From Promethearchaeota archaeon (GTDB taxonomy: Archaea; Asgardarchaeota; Lokiarchaeia; Sigyniarchaeales; SOKP01): DNA of 8,491 bases. The DNA lies in NCBI GenBank assembly GCA_016840695.1, contig JAEORV010000044.1, positions 1 through 8,491 on the forward strand. Direction: 5' to 3'. This document shows positions 1 through 6,304 of this stretch, in pieces. A program made the position numbers and the translations under genes. A model generated the notes under the pieces. That model saw only the letters and a list, made by a program, of their open reading frames with translations, made no database searches and was not told the origin of the DNA. Every line of letters starts with the position of its first letter. Position 1 is the stretch's first letter.

Positions 1-752
1 TCAATGTGGAACGCTTTTTCAGCAATTGCGGGTTGTATCGCTTCTGCGGTCTTTTCGATGTCTGGGCGTAACTTAGCTCGTTGCTCGTCTCTTTCCTTCT
101 GCCGGTCAATGTGGAACGCTTTTTCAGCAATTGTTGGTTGAATCGCTTCTGCGGTCTTTTCGATGTCTGGGCGTAACTTAGTTCTTTGCTCGTCTCTTTC
201 TTTTATTCTGTCTATTTGAAATGCTTTTTCTGCAATCGTGGATTGAATAGCTTCAGCAGATCCATCCATATCAGGATGAAGTTCCATTCGTATTTGATCC
301 AACTCTCGTTGCTTCATCCTTTGAAATGATTTCTCTGAAATCGTGGATTTTATCTTGTCAGCAGAACCCTCAATATCAGGCCGTAAGCTCAATAGTTGTT
401 CATCTTTCTCTCTCTGTTTTTCTCTAAAGAAAGCTTTTTCTGAAACTATAGGCGTTATTGCTTCAGCTGATTTTTCCATATCAGGATGTAATTGAGCTCG
501 TTGTTCGTTCAATTCTTTTTGCCTGGTGATGTGAAACGCTTTCTCTGAAATCGTATGATTAATCACTTCTGCAGTCCCTTCGATATCAGGATGTATTTGA
601 GAACGCTGTTCATCCAATTCCCGTTTTCGATCTATTTGAAAGGCTTTTAATTCGACAGTTTCTCTAATTTGTCTCGCAGGAGTAAGAAGATCGGGCTGTA
701 AATCTTTAATCTTTGAAGCTTGCTCTTTTTTTCTATCTATCATGAATGCTTT
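1..752 (-). repeat. In-frame tandem DNA repeat, 105-bp period
   Basis: The DNA coding for the array has an exact period of 105 bp with no indels. The Lys codon that opens each unit lies at 752, 647, 542, 437, 332, 227, 122 and 17 (upper coordinate on the minus strand). The two units nearest the left edge are nearly identical in DNA: 1-105 and 106-210 agree at 94 of 105 bases. Units nearer the gene start are diverged and conserved mainly at protein level. The array continues past the window edge, so the total number of units is unknown. Confidence 0.95.
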
Positions 753-923
753 TTCATTAACGGAGGGGGAAATGATTTCTTTGCTCTGTTCAATCGATTT
801 CTTTCTTTCTTCTTCAAAACTTTTTAAATACTCTTCTCTTTCTTCTTTTTCCTTTTTATAAGTGCTATCAACGATTTTCTTCTGTTTCTCTATCTCCTCA
901 GGAGTTAAATCTTTTTCTTCCAT
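1..923 (-). CDS. Uncharacterised 35-residue-repeat protein, C-terminus beyond left edge
   Basis: An open frame without stops runs from the ATG at 923-921 to the window edge, giving 307 residues of an incomplete protein. I do not recognise the family. Residues 1-57 are highly charged and probably helical (many E and K). From residue 58 the protein is an uninterrupted array of 35-residue units: seven full units (58-302) and the start of an eighth. Within a unit, position 1-3 is KAF, 5-7 is usually IDR, 9-10 is KE or similar, 12-15 is DEQR, 20-23 is PDIE or PDME, 26-29 is AEAI, and 33-35 is I-(A/S)-E. There is no signal peptide, membrane segment or cysteine, so it is probably cytosolic. It is mostly helical with an invariant Pro-Asp break in each unit, and could be a scaffold, a helical solenoid or an interrupted coiled coil. 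The start is supported by a TATA-like element 28 bp upstream and no Shine-Dalgarno sequence, fitting a leaderless message. The gene is real with high confidence; its function is unknown. Confidence 0.88.
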   Translation of the reverse strand, partial: MEEKDLTPEEIEKQKKIVDSTYKKEKEEREEYLKSFEEERKKSIEQSKEIISPSVNEKAFMIDRKKEQASKIKDLQPDLLTPARQIRETVELKAFQIDRKRELDEQRSQIHPDIEGTAEVINHTISEKAFHITRQKELNEQRAQLHPDMEKSAEAITPIVSEKAFFREKQREKDEQLLSLRPDIEGSADKIKSTISEKSFQRMKQRELDQIRMELHPDMDGSAEAIQSTIAEKAFQIDRIKERDEQRTKLRPDIEKTAEAIQPTIAEKAFHIDRQKERDEQRAKLRPDIEKTAEAIQPAIAEKAFHI

Positions 924-957
924 GGTTTTCACTTAGGTAAAAAAAAATATATTTTAA
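924..957 (-). promoter_or_regulatory. Probable leaderless promoter of the repeat protein
   Basis: On the minus strand an AT-rich element reading AAAATATA lies at about 956-948, centred roughly 28 bp before the ATG at 923. That is where a TATA box sits for an archaeal transcript starting at or next to the start codon. No Shine-Dalgarno sequence is present. A run of nine T on the minus strand (947-939) lies between the TATA element and the start. It could act as an AT-rich initiation element, and it could also stop transcripts arriving from the upstream gene. Confidence 0.5.
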
Positions 958-1098
958 GTATTAATATCGAAACTCATATTTAATAATTTATTTATTCAGA
1001 AATATGGAAAATACACAACAAAAACTAGAATGAAGTCAAGAGCATTCGATATTTCAAGGTTTTTCAAGCTATTCTTTAAAAACACGCATTAGAAGGAG

Positions 1099-1851
1099 TT
1101 ATTTTATCGGCAAGGGCTCTGGTAAAAAAGAATCTTCAGGTATGGATTCCATGAGACTTAAAACAGTTAGTTTTAAAGAAAGCATTTCTACTATCTCTCC
1201 AAGTAATCTCTTGTATTCTCCTGAGTCTCTTGAGATTCCTCTTTTATCCGTCATGTTTATACTATCAAATTCTTCTATGAGTCTTTCCCTTAATTCATCT
1301 TGATGATCTAAGGATAATTCTTGAGTATCAAGCCATAAGTCAACCCTTTTCTTAATTTTAATTTCATTTTCAGTATTAACAACATAGGTAACCTCTTCGT
1401 CGTCGAGACCTTTAATTTTATTGAGATATCCTTCGTCGTTGTACATCGGTTTTAATAAAAAACCTAGATTCAATATGAGTGGTTGAACTTGTAGCTTTTG
1501 TAGTGACCCTGACAAATAATCGAGAACGGTGTCTTTATTATTCATTCTTGAATAATTCACGAATTCAGTAATGAATCTTTGTAAGGCATTTTTTACAAAT
1601 AACTTGTCAACATCATTCACCGAATCTAATTTAACTTCAATCGTTTTTAATATGATATTGTAAACGGCTTCCATAAAAGGTTTTATGTCTTTAAACATTG
1701 AAAAATATTTAACGAATCTTAGGATTTTCTCTAGAATTACAACTTGTTCTTCTTCTGAGAAAGAACTTTTGTTAATAATTTGCTCGAGTTCTTTATTATC
1801 CCCTGAGATTGATAAAAATTGCTTTATCTCTGAATATAAACCTATCTCCAT
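1099..1851 (-). CDS. Hypothetical 250-aa soluble protein
   Basis: This is a complete 250-residue frame from ATG (1851-1849) to TAA (1101-1099). I recognise no family. The composition looks like a genuine soluble protein: it is rich in Glu, Lys, Leu and Ile, has no cysteine, no signal peptide and no membrane segment, and is predominantly helical. Residues 1-130 look like a helical bundle. A short stretch around residues 150-170 (EVTYVV, then EIKIKK) may form strands. Long charged helices follow to about residue 235, and the protein ends in a Pro-rich tail (LPEPLPIK). A TATA-like element about 29 bp before the ATG and the lack of a ribosome binding site favour a leaderless start. Its codons and AT content match its neighbours. 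It is separated from the repeat-protein gene by 175 bp containing that gene's own promoter, so the two need not share a transcript. An overlapping plus-strand frame over its 5' end looks spurious. Confidence 0.75.
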   Translation of the reverse strand: MEIGLYSEIKQFLSISGDNKELEQIINKSSFSEEEQVVILEKILRFVKYFSMFKDIKPFMEAVYNIILKTIEVKLDSVNDVDKLFVKNALQRFITEFVNYSRMNNKDTVLDYLSGSLQKLQVQPLILNLGFLLKPMYNDEGYLNKIKGLDDEEVTYVVNTENEIKIKKRVDLWLDTQELSLDHQDELRERLIEEFDSINMTDKRGISRDSGEYKRLLGEIVEMLSLKLTVLSLMESIPEDSFLPEPLPIK

Positions 1852-1874
1852 CTCTATTAAAATAAAGATCGATG

Positions 1875-1886
1875 ATATTTTTAAAG
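1875..1886 (-). promoter_or_regulatory. TATA-like element of the 250-aa protein gene
   Basis: Read on the minus strand the element is CTTTAAAAATAT. It is centred about 29 bp before the ATG at 1851, the usual distance for a leaderless archaeal start. Nothing resembling a Shine-Dalgarno sequence lies between it and the start codon. The call rests only on sequence and spacing. Confidence 0.5.
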
Positions 1887-1903
1887 CTTTATATTTTTGT
1901 CGG

Positions 1904-1922
1904 TTTCACGATGTTCGTGAAA
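1904..1922. repeat. Perfect 8-bp inverted repeat, 3-base loop
   Basis: TTTCACGA (1904-1911) and TCGTGAAA (1915-1922) are exact reverse complements separated by TGT. The palindrome lies between the end of the DUF362 gene and the TATA element of the 250-aa protein gene, about 17 bp upstream of that element on the minus strand. It could be an operator for that promoter or part of the 3' end of the DUF362 transcript. On the minus strand the T-run precedes the hairpin, so it is not a bacterial-type intrinsic terminator in that direction. Confidence 0.55.
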
Positions 1923-1928
1923 AAAAAA
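1920..1928 (-). terminator. T9 tract after the DUF362 gene
   Basis: Nine consecutive A on the plus strand are nine T on the minus strand, beginning 12 nt past the DUF362 stop codon. Archaeal RNA polymerase terminates efficiently at oligo-T runs without needing a hairpin, so this is the likely 3' end of the DUF362 transcript. Confidence 0.5.
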
Positions 1929-1940
1929 GAAGTGGTGATT

Positions 1941-3278
1941 TTAGAATAGGGATGGAATTAAAGCTTTAGAACCGTGTAATTTCACCAGAAGGATTAGTTT
2001 TGTTGATTTTAACAGGGATATTGGAACCAAATCAAATGTTTGAACACCTGACAACTTTAATTCAGCAGTGGTTGTTTGAGCTAAACTATTACAATGCTCT
2101 GAAAAATATACATTCTTTTTTCCAAATTCATTTCTTAAAATTTCACCAACCTCCTCAATAGCACAATAACCCGCAACTAAACCTTTAGTATATCCTTCCT
2201 TTCTTAATTGTTCTGCTAGATTTTTTTCAAATCCTTTTCCCATGACAATAAACCATCCACCTTTAAATTTTTCAGGAAAATCGTAAGCAAGCATTTGTAA
2301 AAGCGCAAGCGGATTGTTTTGACACCCTTCTCGACATAATAATTCACTACCTCTTATAATCTTTACATCTTCGGGAAACTCCTGGAGCAAATCCCAGTCG
2401 TATTTTTCCTTGTATTCTGTTAAATCCTTGCCAACCACATCAATCTTAGTCAAATCTCCTTCACCTAAACCTCGTTCCTGTGCAATCTTCAAGTGAGGGA
2501 CCTCATCAACCGTTAAGCCAAAAACTCTAGCACCGACGACATCTACAGCTACAGTGTCCCAACCTCCAATTAAAATGTTGAATTCTTTAACAAGTCGATC
2601 AGCCCATGCAGTAGGAGGGTAATGCCCGTGAATGGTTCCTTCAATCCCATCAATAATCGTAAAATCAGGTTTTATATATTCGTACATATCAACTAATTTT
2701 GAGTGTAAATTAAAGTTATGATCTTTTCCCCTGTCTGCGTGCTGTGGAAATCCCCATTGGTTCTTGATCCCGAGAGTTACTCCTGCCATTGAATGAGTTT
2801 TAAGTTTTGGCATGTTAATATATGTGTATATATCTCTATTCTCCATGATTTTAACTACGGTTTTTGACAATCTAAAAGTCGTTAAATTGTAGCCATTTGG
2901 ATCCTCAGAAACCGATGGTTTGCCTTTAAAAGTAAAAGTCTGCGTTTTTTCTTCGTCTAAATACACGGGTTTTGCTCCCGTTTCTTTACATACCTTTTTA
3001 TAACCCGTAATTTCGAAAACAACCCTGGTCATATTTGCTTGTGTCGAATTCTCCATTACAAATACGTTCGTTGCACCGATTTTCTTGAGATATTCAATAA
3101 CGGCTCTTACAACTTCTGGAGACGTGTACACGTGCTTTTTAAAATCGATTCCATTAACTTTGATATACACTTCTTTTGAACTTTTTAAAATGGGTCCAGT
3201 TTTCTCTAAATGTGAGAACATTTCGTTGACTGCGGTTTGAATGCCTTGTTTCGTGTCTACAATAAATACTTCTGTCAT
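1941..3278 (-). CDS. DUF362 family protein
   Basis: This complete 445-residue protein carries the DUF362 signature. The key block at residues 157-176 starts with PKLKTH and continues through GVTLGIKN to WG. An N-terminal region around 52-77 (SPEVVRAVIEYLKKIGA, then VMEN) and DGIEG at 210-214 are also typical. In this family the domain is often linked to iron-sulfur or redox proteins, but no enzymatic reaction is firmly established. This copy has no ferredoxin-type 4Fe-4S motif. It has Cys315 and Cys319 in a CxxxC arrangement, plus Cys372 and Cys396, in a C-terminal region of about 140 residues beyond the DUF362 core. A metal site there is possible but inferred. No signal peptide or membrane helix is evident, so it is probably cytosolic. 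The start is fixed by AAGGTGA six bases upstream of the ATG. It is transcribed divergently from the MFS fusion gene. Confidence 0.88.
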   Translation of the reverse strand: MTEVFIVDTKQGIQTAVNEMFSHLEKTGPILKSSKEVYIKVNGIDFKKHVYTSPEVVRAVIEYLKKIGATNVFVMENSTQANMTRVVFEITGYKKVCKETGAKPVYLDEEKTQTFTFKGKPSVSEDPNGYNLTTFRLSKTVVKIMENRDIYTYINMPKLKTHSMAGVTLGIKNQWGFPQHADRGKDHNFNLHSKLVDMYEYIKPDFTIIDGIEGTIHGHYPPTAWADRLVKEFNILIGGWDTVAVDVVGARVFGLTVDEVPHLKIAQERGLGEGDLTKIDVVGKDLTEYKEKYDWDLLQEFPEDVKIIRGSELLCREGCQNNPLALLQMLAYDFPEKFKGGWFIVMGKGFEKNLAEQLRKEGYTKGLVAGYCAIEEVGEILRNEFGKKNVYFSEHCNSLAQTTTAELKLSGVQTFDLVPISLLKSTKLILLVKLHGSKALIPSLF

Positions 3279-3284
3279 GTTTTT

Positions 3285-3328
3285 TCACCTTAGATTGTTA
3301 TATAAATTATCTAAAAGATTATAAAAAA
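3285..3328 (-). promoter_or_regulatory. Ribosome binding site and TATA elements of the DUF362 gene
   Basis: On the minus strand AAGGTGA (3291-3285) lies six bases before the ATG and is complementary to the archaeal 16S rRNA 3' end. Two TATA candidates lie upstream: TTTATATAA (3306-3298), centred about 24 bp before the ATG, and an A/T element at about 3328-3318, centred about 45 bp before it. The more distal element would give a leader of roughly 18-20 nt that includes the ribosome binding site, so I prefer it. Confidence 0.5.
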
Positions 3329-3428
3329 CTTGGCTTTACGATTATCTTATGAAGAAATTTATAATTTTTGATATTATTTAGCTTATTTAACAAGGTTTTT
3401 TTCTGAGAAATAATTTCATTGAATATCA

Positions 3429-3442
3429 TTTTTAAATTAAAA
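3429..3442 (+). promoter_or_regulatory. TATA-like promoter element of the MFS fusion gene
   Basis: TTTTTAAATTAAAA lies about 24 bp before the ATG at 3459, with no Shine-Dalgarno sequence in between, suggesting a leaderless transcript. The 180-bp region 3279-3458 is the shared divergent promoter region between this gene and the DUF362 gene. Apart from the TATA elements I see no clear operator in it. Confidence 0.45.
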
Positions 3443-3458
3443 AAATAATAACAATATC

Positions 3459-5510
3459 ATGAATGAAATAGAAAACCACCAAGAGAAATTGGAGCGCTTT
3501 AACATTAATGAAAAATCAGCAATGACAACAATTATGCTATGTGTCATGGTTGATGTTTTGGGATATTCAATGATCTTACCTCTATTACCTCGTATTATAA
3601 ATGAAGTATTTGGTGCGCCTCCATTGTTAACAGGGTTAATAATTGCATCGAATGCTGCTGCTGCGTTTTTCTTCGCTCCAATGTGGGGTAAATTAAGCGA
3701 TCATTACGGAAGAAAACCTCTATTACTCGTGTCGCAGTTTGGAACCCTAGCGTCTTTCCTATTATTAGGATTGTCCAGTTCAATTTACATGATATTTTTG
3801 TCTAGGGTTCTTGATGGCGTTTTTGGAGGGCAGATCCCTATAATTAGAGCTTATATCAGCGATATAACGGAGGCGAAAAGCCGTTCAGAGAGTGTAGGTA
3901 AATTTACAGGTGTAATGGCTTTTAGCATGATTTTTGGTCCCGCTATAGGCGGAATTGCTGGTGATAATATTTGGCAACTCCCCTCATTTATTGCTTCAAT
4001 TCTTTCATCAATTTCAATCATTCTCGTGATAAAATTTCTTGTTGAAAGCATGCCTAAAGAGCGCATTTTAGAACTCAAGAAAAGAAAAAAGCAGATAATA
4101 GAATTAAACGGTAAAAAAACAAAGGTATTAACAGGTATTGTAATCCTTAGATTGGTTGAAATCTTTTTCATGAACTTTATTGTTGTAATGTTTAACTCGA
4201 GCTTTGCGTTCGTCCTTGGTTCCAGATACGGTCTACCAGTAACTTTTATTGGATTATTTGCTGCAATGTCAGGAGTTATTATGATAATTGTTGGGGGTGG
4301 ATTAATCAAACCTTTGAAATCAAAATTTGGAGAAAAAAAATTATTTATTTTTGCAATAATACTTGGAATTATTAATTCCTTAATATATCCTTTTATGACC
4401 GTAGCGTGGTGGCTTTTGATTTTTATTTTCCCTTTTGTATTTTCAAATGTTGTTTCTAGAACAATCACCCAAACTGCCCTTAGCAGGACCGTTGATGAAG
4501 ATAAACAAGGACTTATAAGTGGATACGCCACGAACATGCAATCTATTGGTCAGATTATAGCCCCTGTTATTGCGTTTTGGTATTTGGATATAATGATTTT
4601 TACGCTCTTTGGAATAACGCTTGATGCGTACTTCTTTATCGGGATTACATGTGCACTTTCAATGACAATTCTGCTAGTGCTTGCCTTAATTGATGTTAAA
4701 AAACATCCGAACGACTTTACTAAGGCGAATCAAATGATGCAAAATTCCCGGACACCAAGAGAATTAAAAACAGGTGCAATTGTATTATTAAATTACAATG
4801 ATAATAACTGGAATGGAAAGGATATCTTGAAAACTGAAAAGGTATTATTCGCTGCTCGCAATGGAATACCTCTAATTTACGAAAACGAGCATGACTGGGA
4901 CGAGTTTTTACTAATAAAATTTAATAAATCTAGATACCATGATATTCTTGAACGCTTAGAGAACTCGAATTTAAAGGAATATAAGGTTTTCTTAGTTGCT
5001 CTTGCCCCACAATTTTTTTTTAAACTTCTTAAATTAGCTTCCAAGCGAATGAAGAAGAATTCAAAAATAGATATATCAACTTTAGGTAAGAGTGATCCTC
5101 CAAATTCAGTAGTTCTCGAACGTGCACAAAAGATAATAAATCTCAATAAAAATAATCCAATCATCGTGCTTAATTTTTTTGCGTATAAGGAAAAAGCGAT
5201 ATATCCAGAAGGTTATGAAGGGAACGACGTTGAGCTCTCTGGTAGAGAAGCCTATATGATCTATGGAAAGCATTCGAGGAAACTTTTACCAGTATTGGGC
5301 GCACGGATCCTTAATGCGGGAAGAATTAAGCTAGCATCCAATGAACTTGAACCTGAATGGGAGGATTTTGCGTTCCCAATGTATCCATCGTTCCAAACTT
5401 TAATGAAAATGACCTCTTTAAAAGTATTTCAGGATTACGATATTCATCGAACAGCGGGCCTGTCACGTACAAAACTCATTGTATTTTCACCCTATAATGA
5501 ATTCCTATAA
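3459..5510 (+). CDS. MFS transporter fused to tandem DUF1330-like (dimeric alpha/beta barrel) domains
   Basis: Residues about 20-412 form a 12-helix major facilitator of the drug:H+ antiporter (TetA-like) type. VDVLGYSMILPLLP at 31-44 is typical of helix 1. Motif A is GKLSDHYGRK at 77-86, motif B-like SRVLDGVFGG spans 115-124, and motif C is GPAIGG at 160-165. A basic central loop lies at about 198-222. A cytosolic extension of about 270 residues follows. Its last part (about 565-677) resembles DUF1330: VLNFF, GREAY at 595-599, GAR...GR at 614-622, EWEDFAF at 633-639, YPSF at 642-645, and HRTAGLSRTKLIVF at 663-676. The preceding part (about 440-517) has the same order of elements in degenerate form: VLLNY, HDWDEFLLIKF at 478-488, then a helix and LVALAPQ. 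This suggests two half-barrels pairing within one chain. The frame is continuous with no sign of a frameshift. It is likely a membrane efflux protein; the substrate and the role of the tail are unknown. Confidence 0.85.
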   Translation: MNEIENHQEKLERFNINEKSAMTTIMLCVMVDVLGYSMILPLLPRIINEVFGAPPLLTGLIIASNAAAAFFFAPMWGKLSDHYGRKPLLLVSQFGTLASFLLLGLSSSIYMIFLSRVLDGVFGGQIPIIRAYISDITEAKSRSESVGKFTGVMAFSMIFGPAIGGIAGDNIWQLPSFIASILSSISIILVIKFLVESMPKERILELKKRKKQIIELNGKKTKVLTGIVILRLVEIFFMNFIVVMFNSSFAFVLGSRYGLPVTFIGLFAAMSGVIMIIVGGGLIKPLKSKFGEKKLFIFAIILGIINSLIYPFMTVAWWLLIFIFPFVFSNVVSRTITQTALSRTVDEDKQGLISGYATNMQSIGQIIAPVIAFWYLDIMIFTLFGITLDAYFFIGITCALSMTILLVLALIDVKKHPNDFTKANQMMQNSRTPRELKTGAIVLLNYNDNNWNGKDILKTEKVLFAARNGIPLIYENEHDWDEFLLIKFNKSRYHDILERLENSNLKEYKVFLVALAPQFFFKLLKLASKRMKKNSKIDISTLGKSDPPNSVVLERAQKIINLNKNNPIIVLNFFAYKEKAIYPEGYEGNDVELSGREAYMIYGKHSRKLLPVLGARILNAGRIKLASNELEPEWEDFAFPMYPSFQTLMKMTSLKVFQDYDIHRTAGLSRTKLIVFSPYNEFL

Positions 5511-5620
5511 TTATTTGTATATACTTACCGGAAAAGAATTATAACAAGCAATTAGGATCCTCTTACCTTACTAAAAATATAATACTTATAAATAATAATA
5601 TTTTGGGAGAAAAAGTAATA

Positions 5621-5633
5621 TTTCAAAATGAAA
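5621..5633. promoter_or_regulatory. Palindromic operator candidate, box 1
   Basis: TTTCA-AAA-TGAAA is a palindrome with a 3-base spacer, embedded in the longer shared context AATATTTCA, spacer, TGAAAAAAA (5617-5637). It lies immediately upstream of a TATA box (5638-5645), over the expected TFB recognition element. It is probably a site for the downstream PadR-like regulator; this is inferred from position and symmetry. Confidence 0.55.
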
Positions 5634-5637
5634 AAAA

Positions 5638-5645
5638 TTTATAAA
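5638..5645 (+). promoter_or_regulatory. TATA box of the regulator/exporter operon
   Basis: TTTATAAA preceded by a purine run is a textbook archaeal TATA/BRE pair. It would place the transcript start near 5667, giving a leader of about 50 nt. A second element, ATATTTTAA (5688-5696), sits about 25 bp before the ATG at 5717 and would give a leaderless message. A third, weaker candidate (TTATAAATA) begins at 5586. The intergenic region 5511-5716 holds these and the two palindromic boxes. No clear terminator for the MFS gene is seen. Confidence 0.55.
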
Positions 5646-5671
5646 CGCTCTCATATTACAAAAATTAAATA

Positions 5672-5684
5672 TTTCATTTTGAAA
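5672..5684. promoter_or_regulatory. Palindromic operator candidate, box 2
   Basis: TTTCA-TTT-TGAAA is the exact reverse complement of box 1. In the same-strand alignment 5668-5688 matches 5617-5637 at 18 of 21 positions, and all three differences fall in the central spacer. The centres are 51 bp apart, near five helical turns. Like box 1 it lies immediately upstream of a TATA-like element (5688-5696). Confidence 0.55.
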
Positions 5685-5716
5685 AAAATATTTTAATTTT
5701 CTTAAAACAAGCAGAT

Positions 5717-6247
5717 ATGTGGCCTAAACAATTTAGCTTCTTTAAAGATTTTATGCGAGAGATAAGTACCCTATTCATATTTAATACTATAAAGAATAAT
5801 CCAAATGGCTTGACATATTATGATTTAAAACAATAAGGGAATATTCCACACTCCAAAATATATCGATTAATGAAGAACTTAGAAGAAAATGGCGATTTAA
5901 TTAAGAAAGACGATATTAGTTCCGAGACAGGGAGACCAAAGCATTTATATTTTTTATCTGAACAAGGAGAGGAAAAACTTGGTGATCTCAGGGAAAATTT
6001 ATCCAAGTATTTTAAGTTCATAAAGGAGAGATTCCCAATTGAGGATACGAATTTTGATCACGTGACTTTCTTAAAAGAAGCTACATTCAAGGTGTGGAGC
6101 AGTCCAGTAGAACATGTCATTCAAAGAGACATCTCTGATGAAGAAAAGCTGGAGATATTAACGAGAATGGAATCTGACTTGACAAAAATGCTTGAAAAAA
6201 TTCTAAAAGAGAAAAAAAAATTAAGTACCAATCAGAATGAAAAATAA
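5717..6247 (+). pseudogene. PadR-like winged-helix regulator interrupted by an in-frame TAA
   Basis: From the ATG at 5717 one frame gives 39 residues, a TAA at 5834-5836, then 136 more residues to the normal stop at 6245-6247. Read across the stop the protein is a continuous PadR-type winged helix. It has an N-terminal helix, then GLTYYDLKQ, the stop, GNIPHSKIYRLMKNLEENG (recognition helix), and the wing with GRPKHLYFLSEQG. A helical C-terminal region follows, probably for dimerisation. Such regulators commonly repress adjacent multidrug ABC exporters (LmrCD with LadR, for example). The longest intact piece would start at ATG 5870, but that begins inside the recognition helix and has no ribosome binding site, so it is unlikely to bind DNA. 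A single substitution of GAA, CAA or AAA would create this TAA. It is either a recent nonsense mutation, a sequencing or assembly error, or a readthrough site. Confidence 0.75.
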
Positions 6248-6304
6248 TCACGATTAAAGCTATAGAAAGTTATTAACAAGAACTTAAAAGAGATGGCAGG
6301 ATAA

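Noticed and set aside
1..752. CRISPR-like periodic DNA
   Set aside because: The 105-bp period is a continuous coding frame without alternating conserved repeats and unique spacers; each unit translates to the same 35-residue motif.
1904..1928. Bacterial-style intrinsic terminator for the DUF362 gene
   Set aside because: On the minus strand the T-run comes before the hairpin, the wrong order; the T-run alone was kept as an archaeal-type terminator.
1685..1969. Plus-strand frame of 94 codons
   Set aside because: It overlaps the 5' end of the 250-aa gene, the intergenic promoter and the end of the DUF362 gene in antisense; it has low-complexity sequence and no convincing start signal.
3851..4537. 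Minus-strand frame of 228 codons antisense to the MFS gene
   Set aside because: It lies wholly inside the well-supported MFS coding region; its composition mirrors the reverse complement of membrane helices and shows no recognisable domain.
5834..5836. Alternative genetic code reading TAA as an amino acid
   Set aside because: All four complete intact genes in the window terminate at TAA at sensible protein lengths, so a global reassignment is not supported.
5870..6247. A functional 125-aa regulator starting at ATG 5870
   Set aside because: This start lies inside the recognition helix and would remove half of the winged helix; there is no ribosome binding site, and the upstream in-frame sequence clearly belongs to the same domain.
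6293..6304. Four-codon upstream frame (ATG GCA GGA TAA) directly before the first ABC gene
   Set aside because: It is too short to judge; the ATG has no clear ribosome binding site and the arrangement is easily explained by chance.
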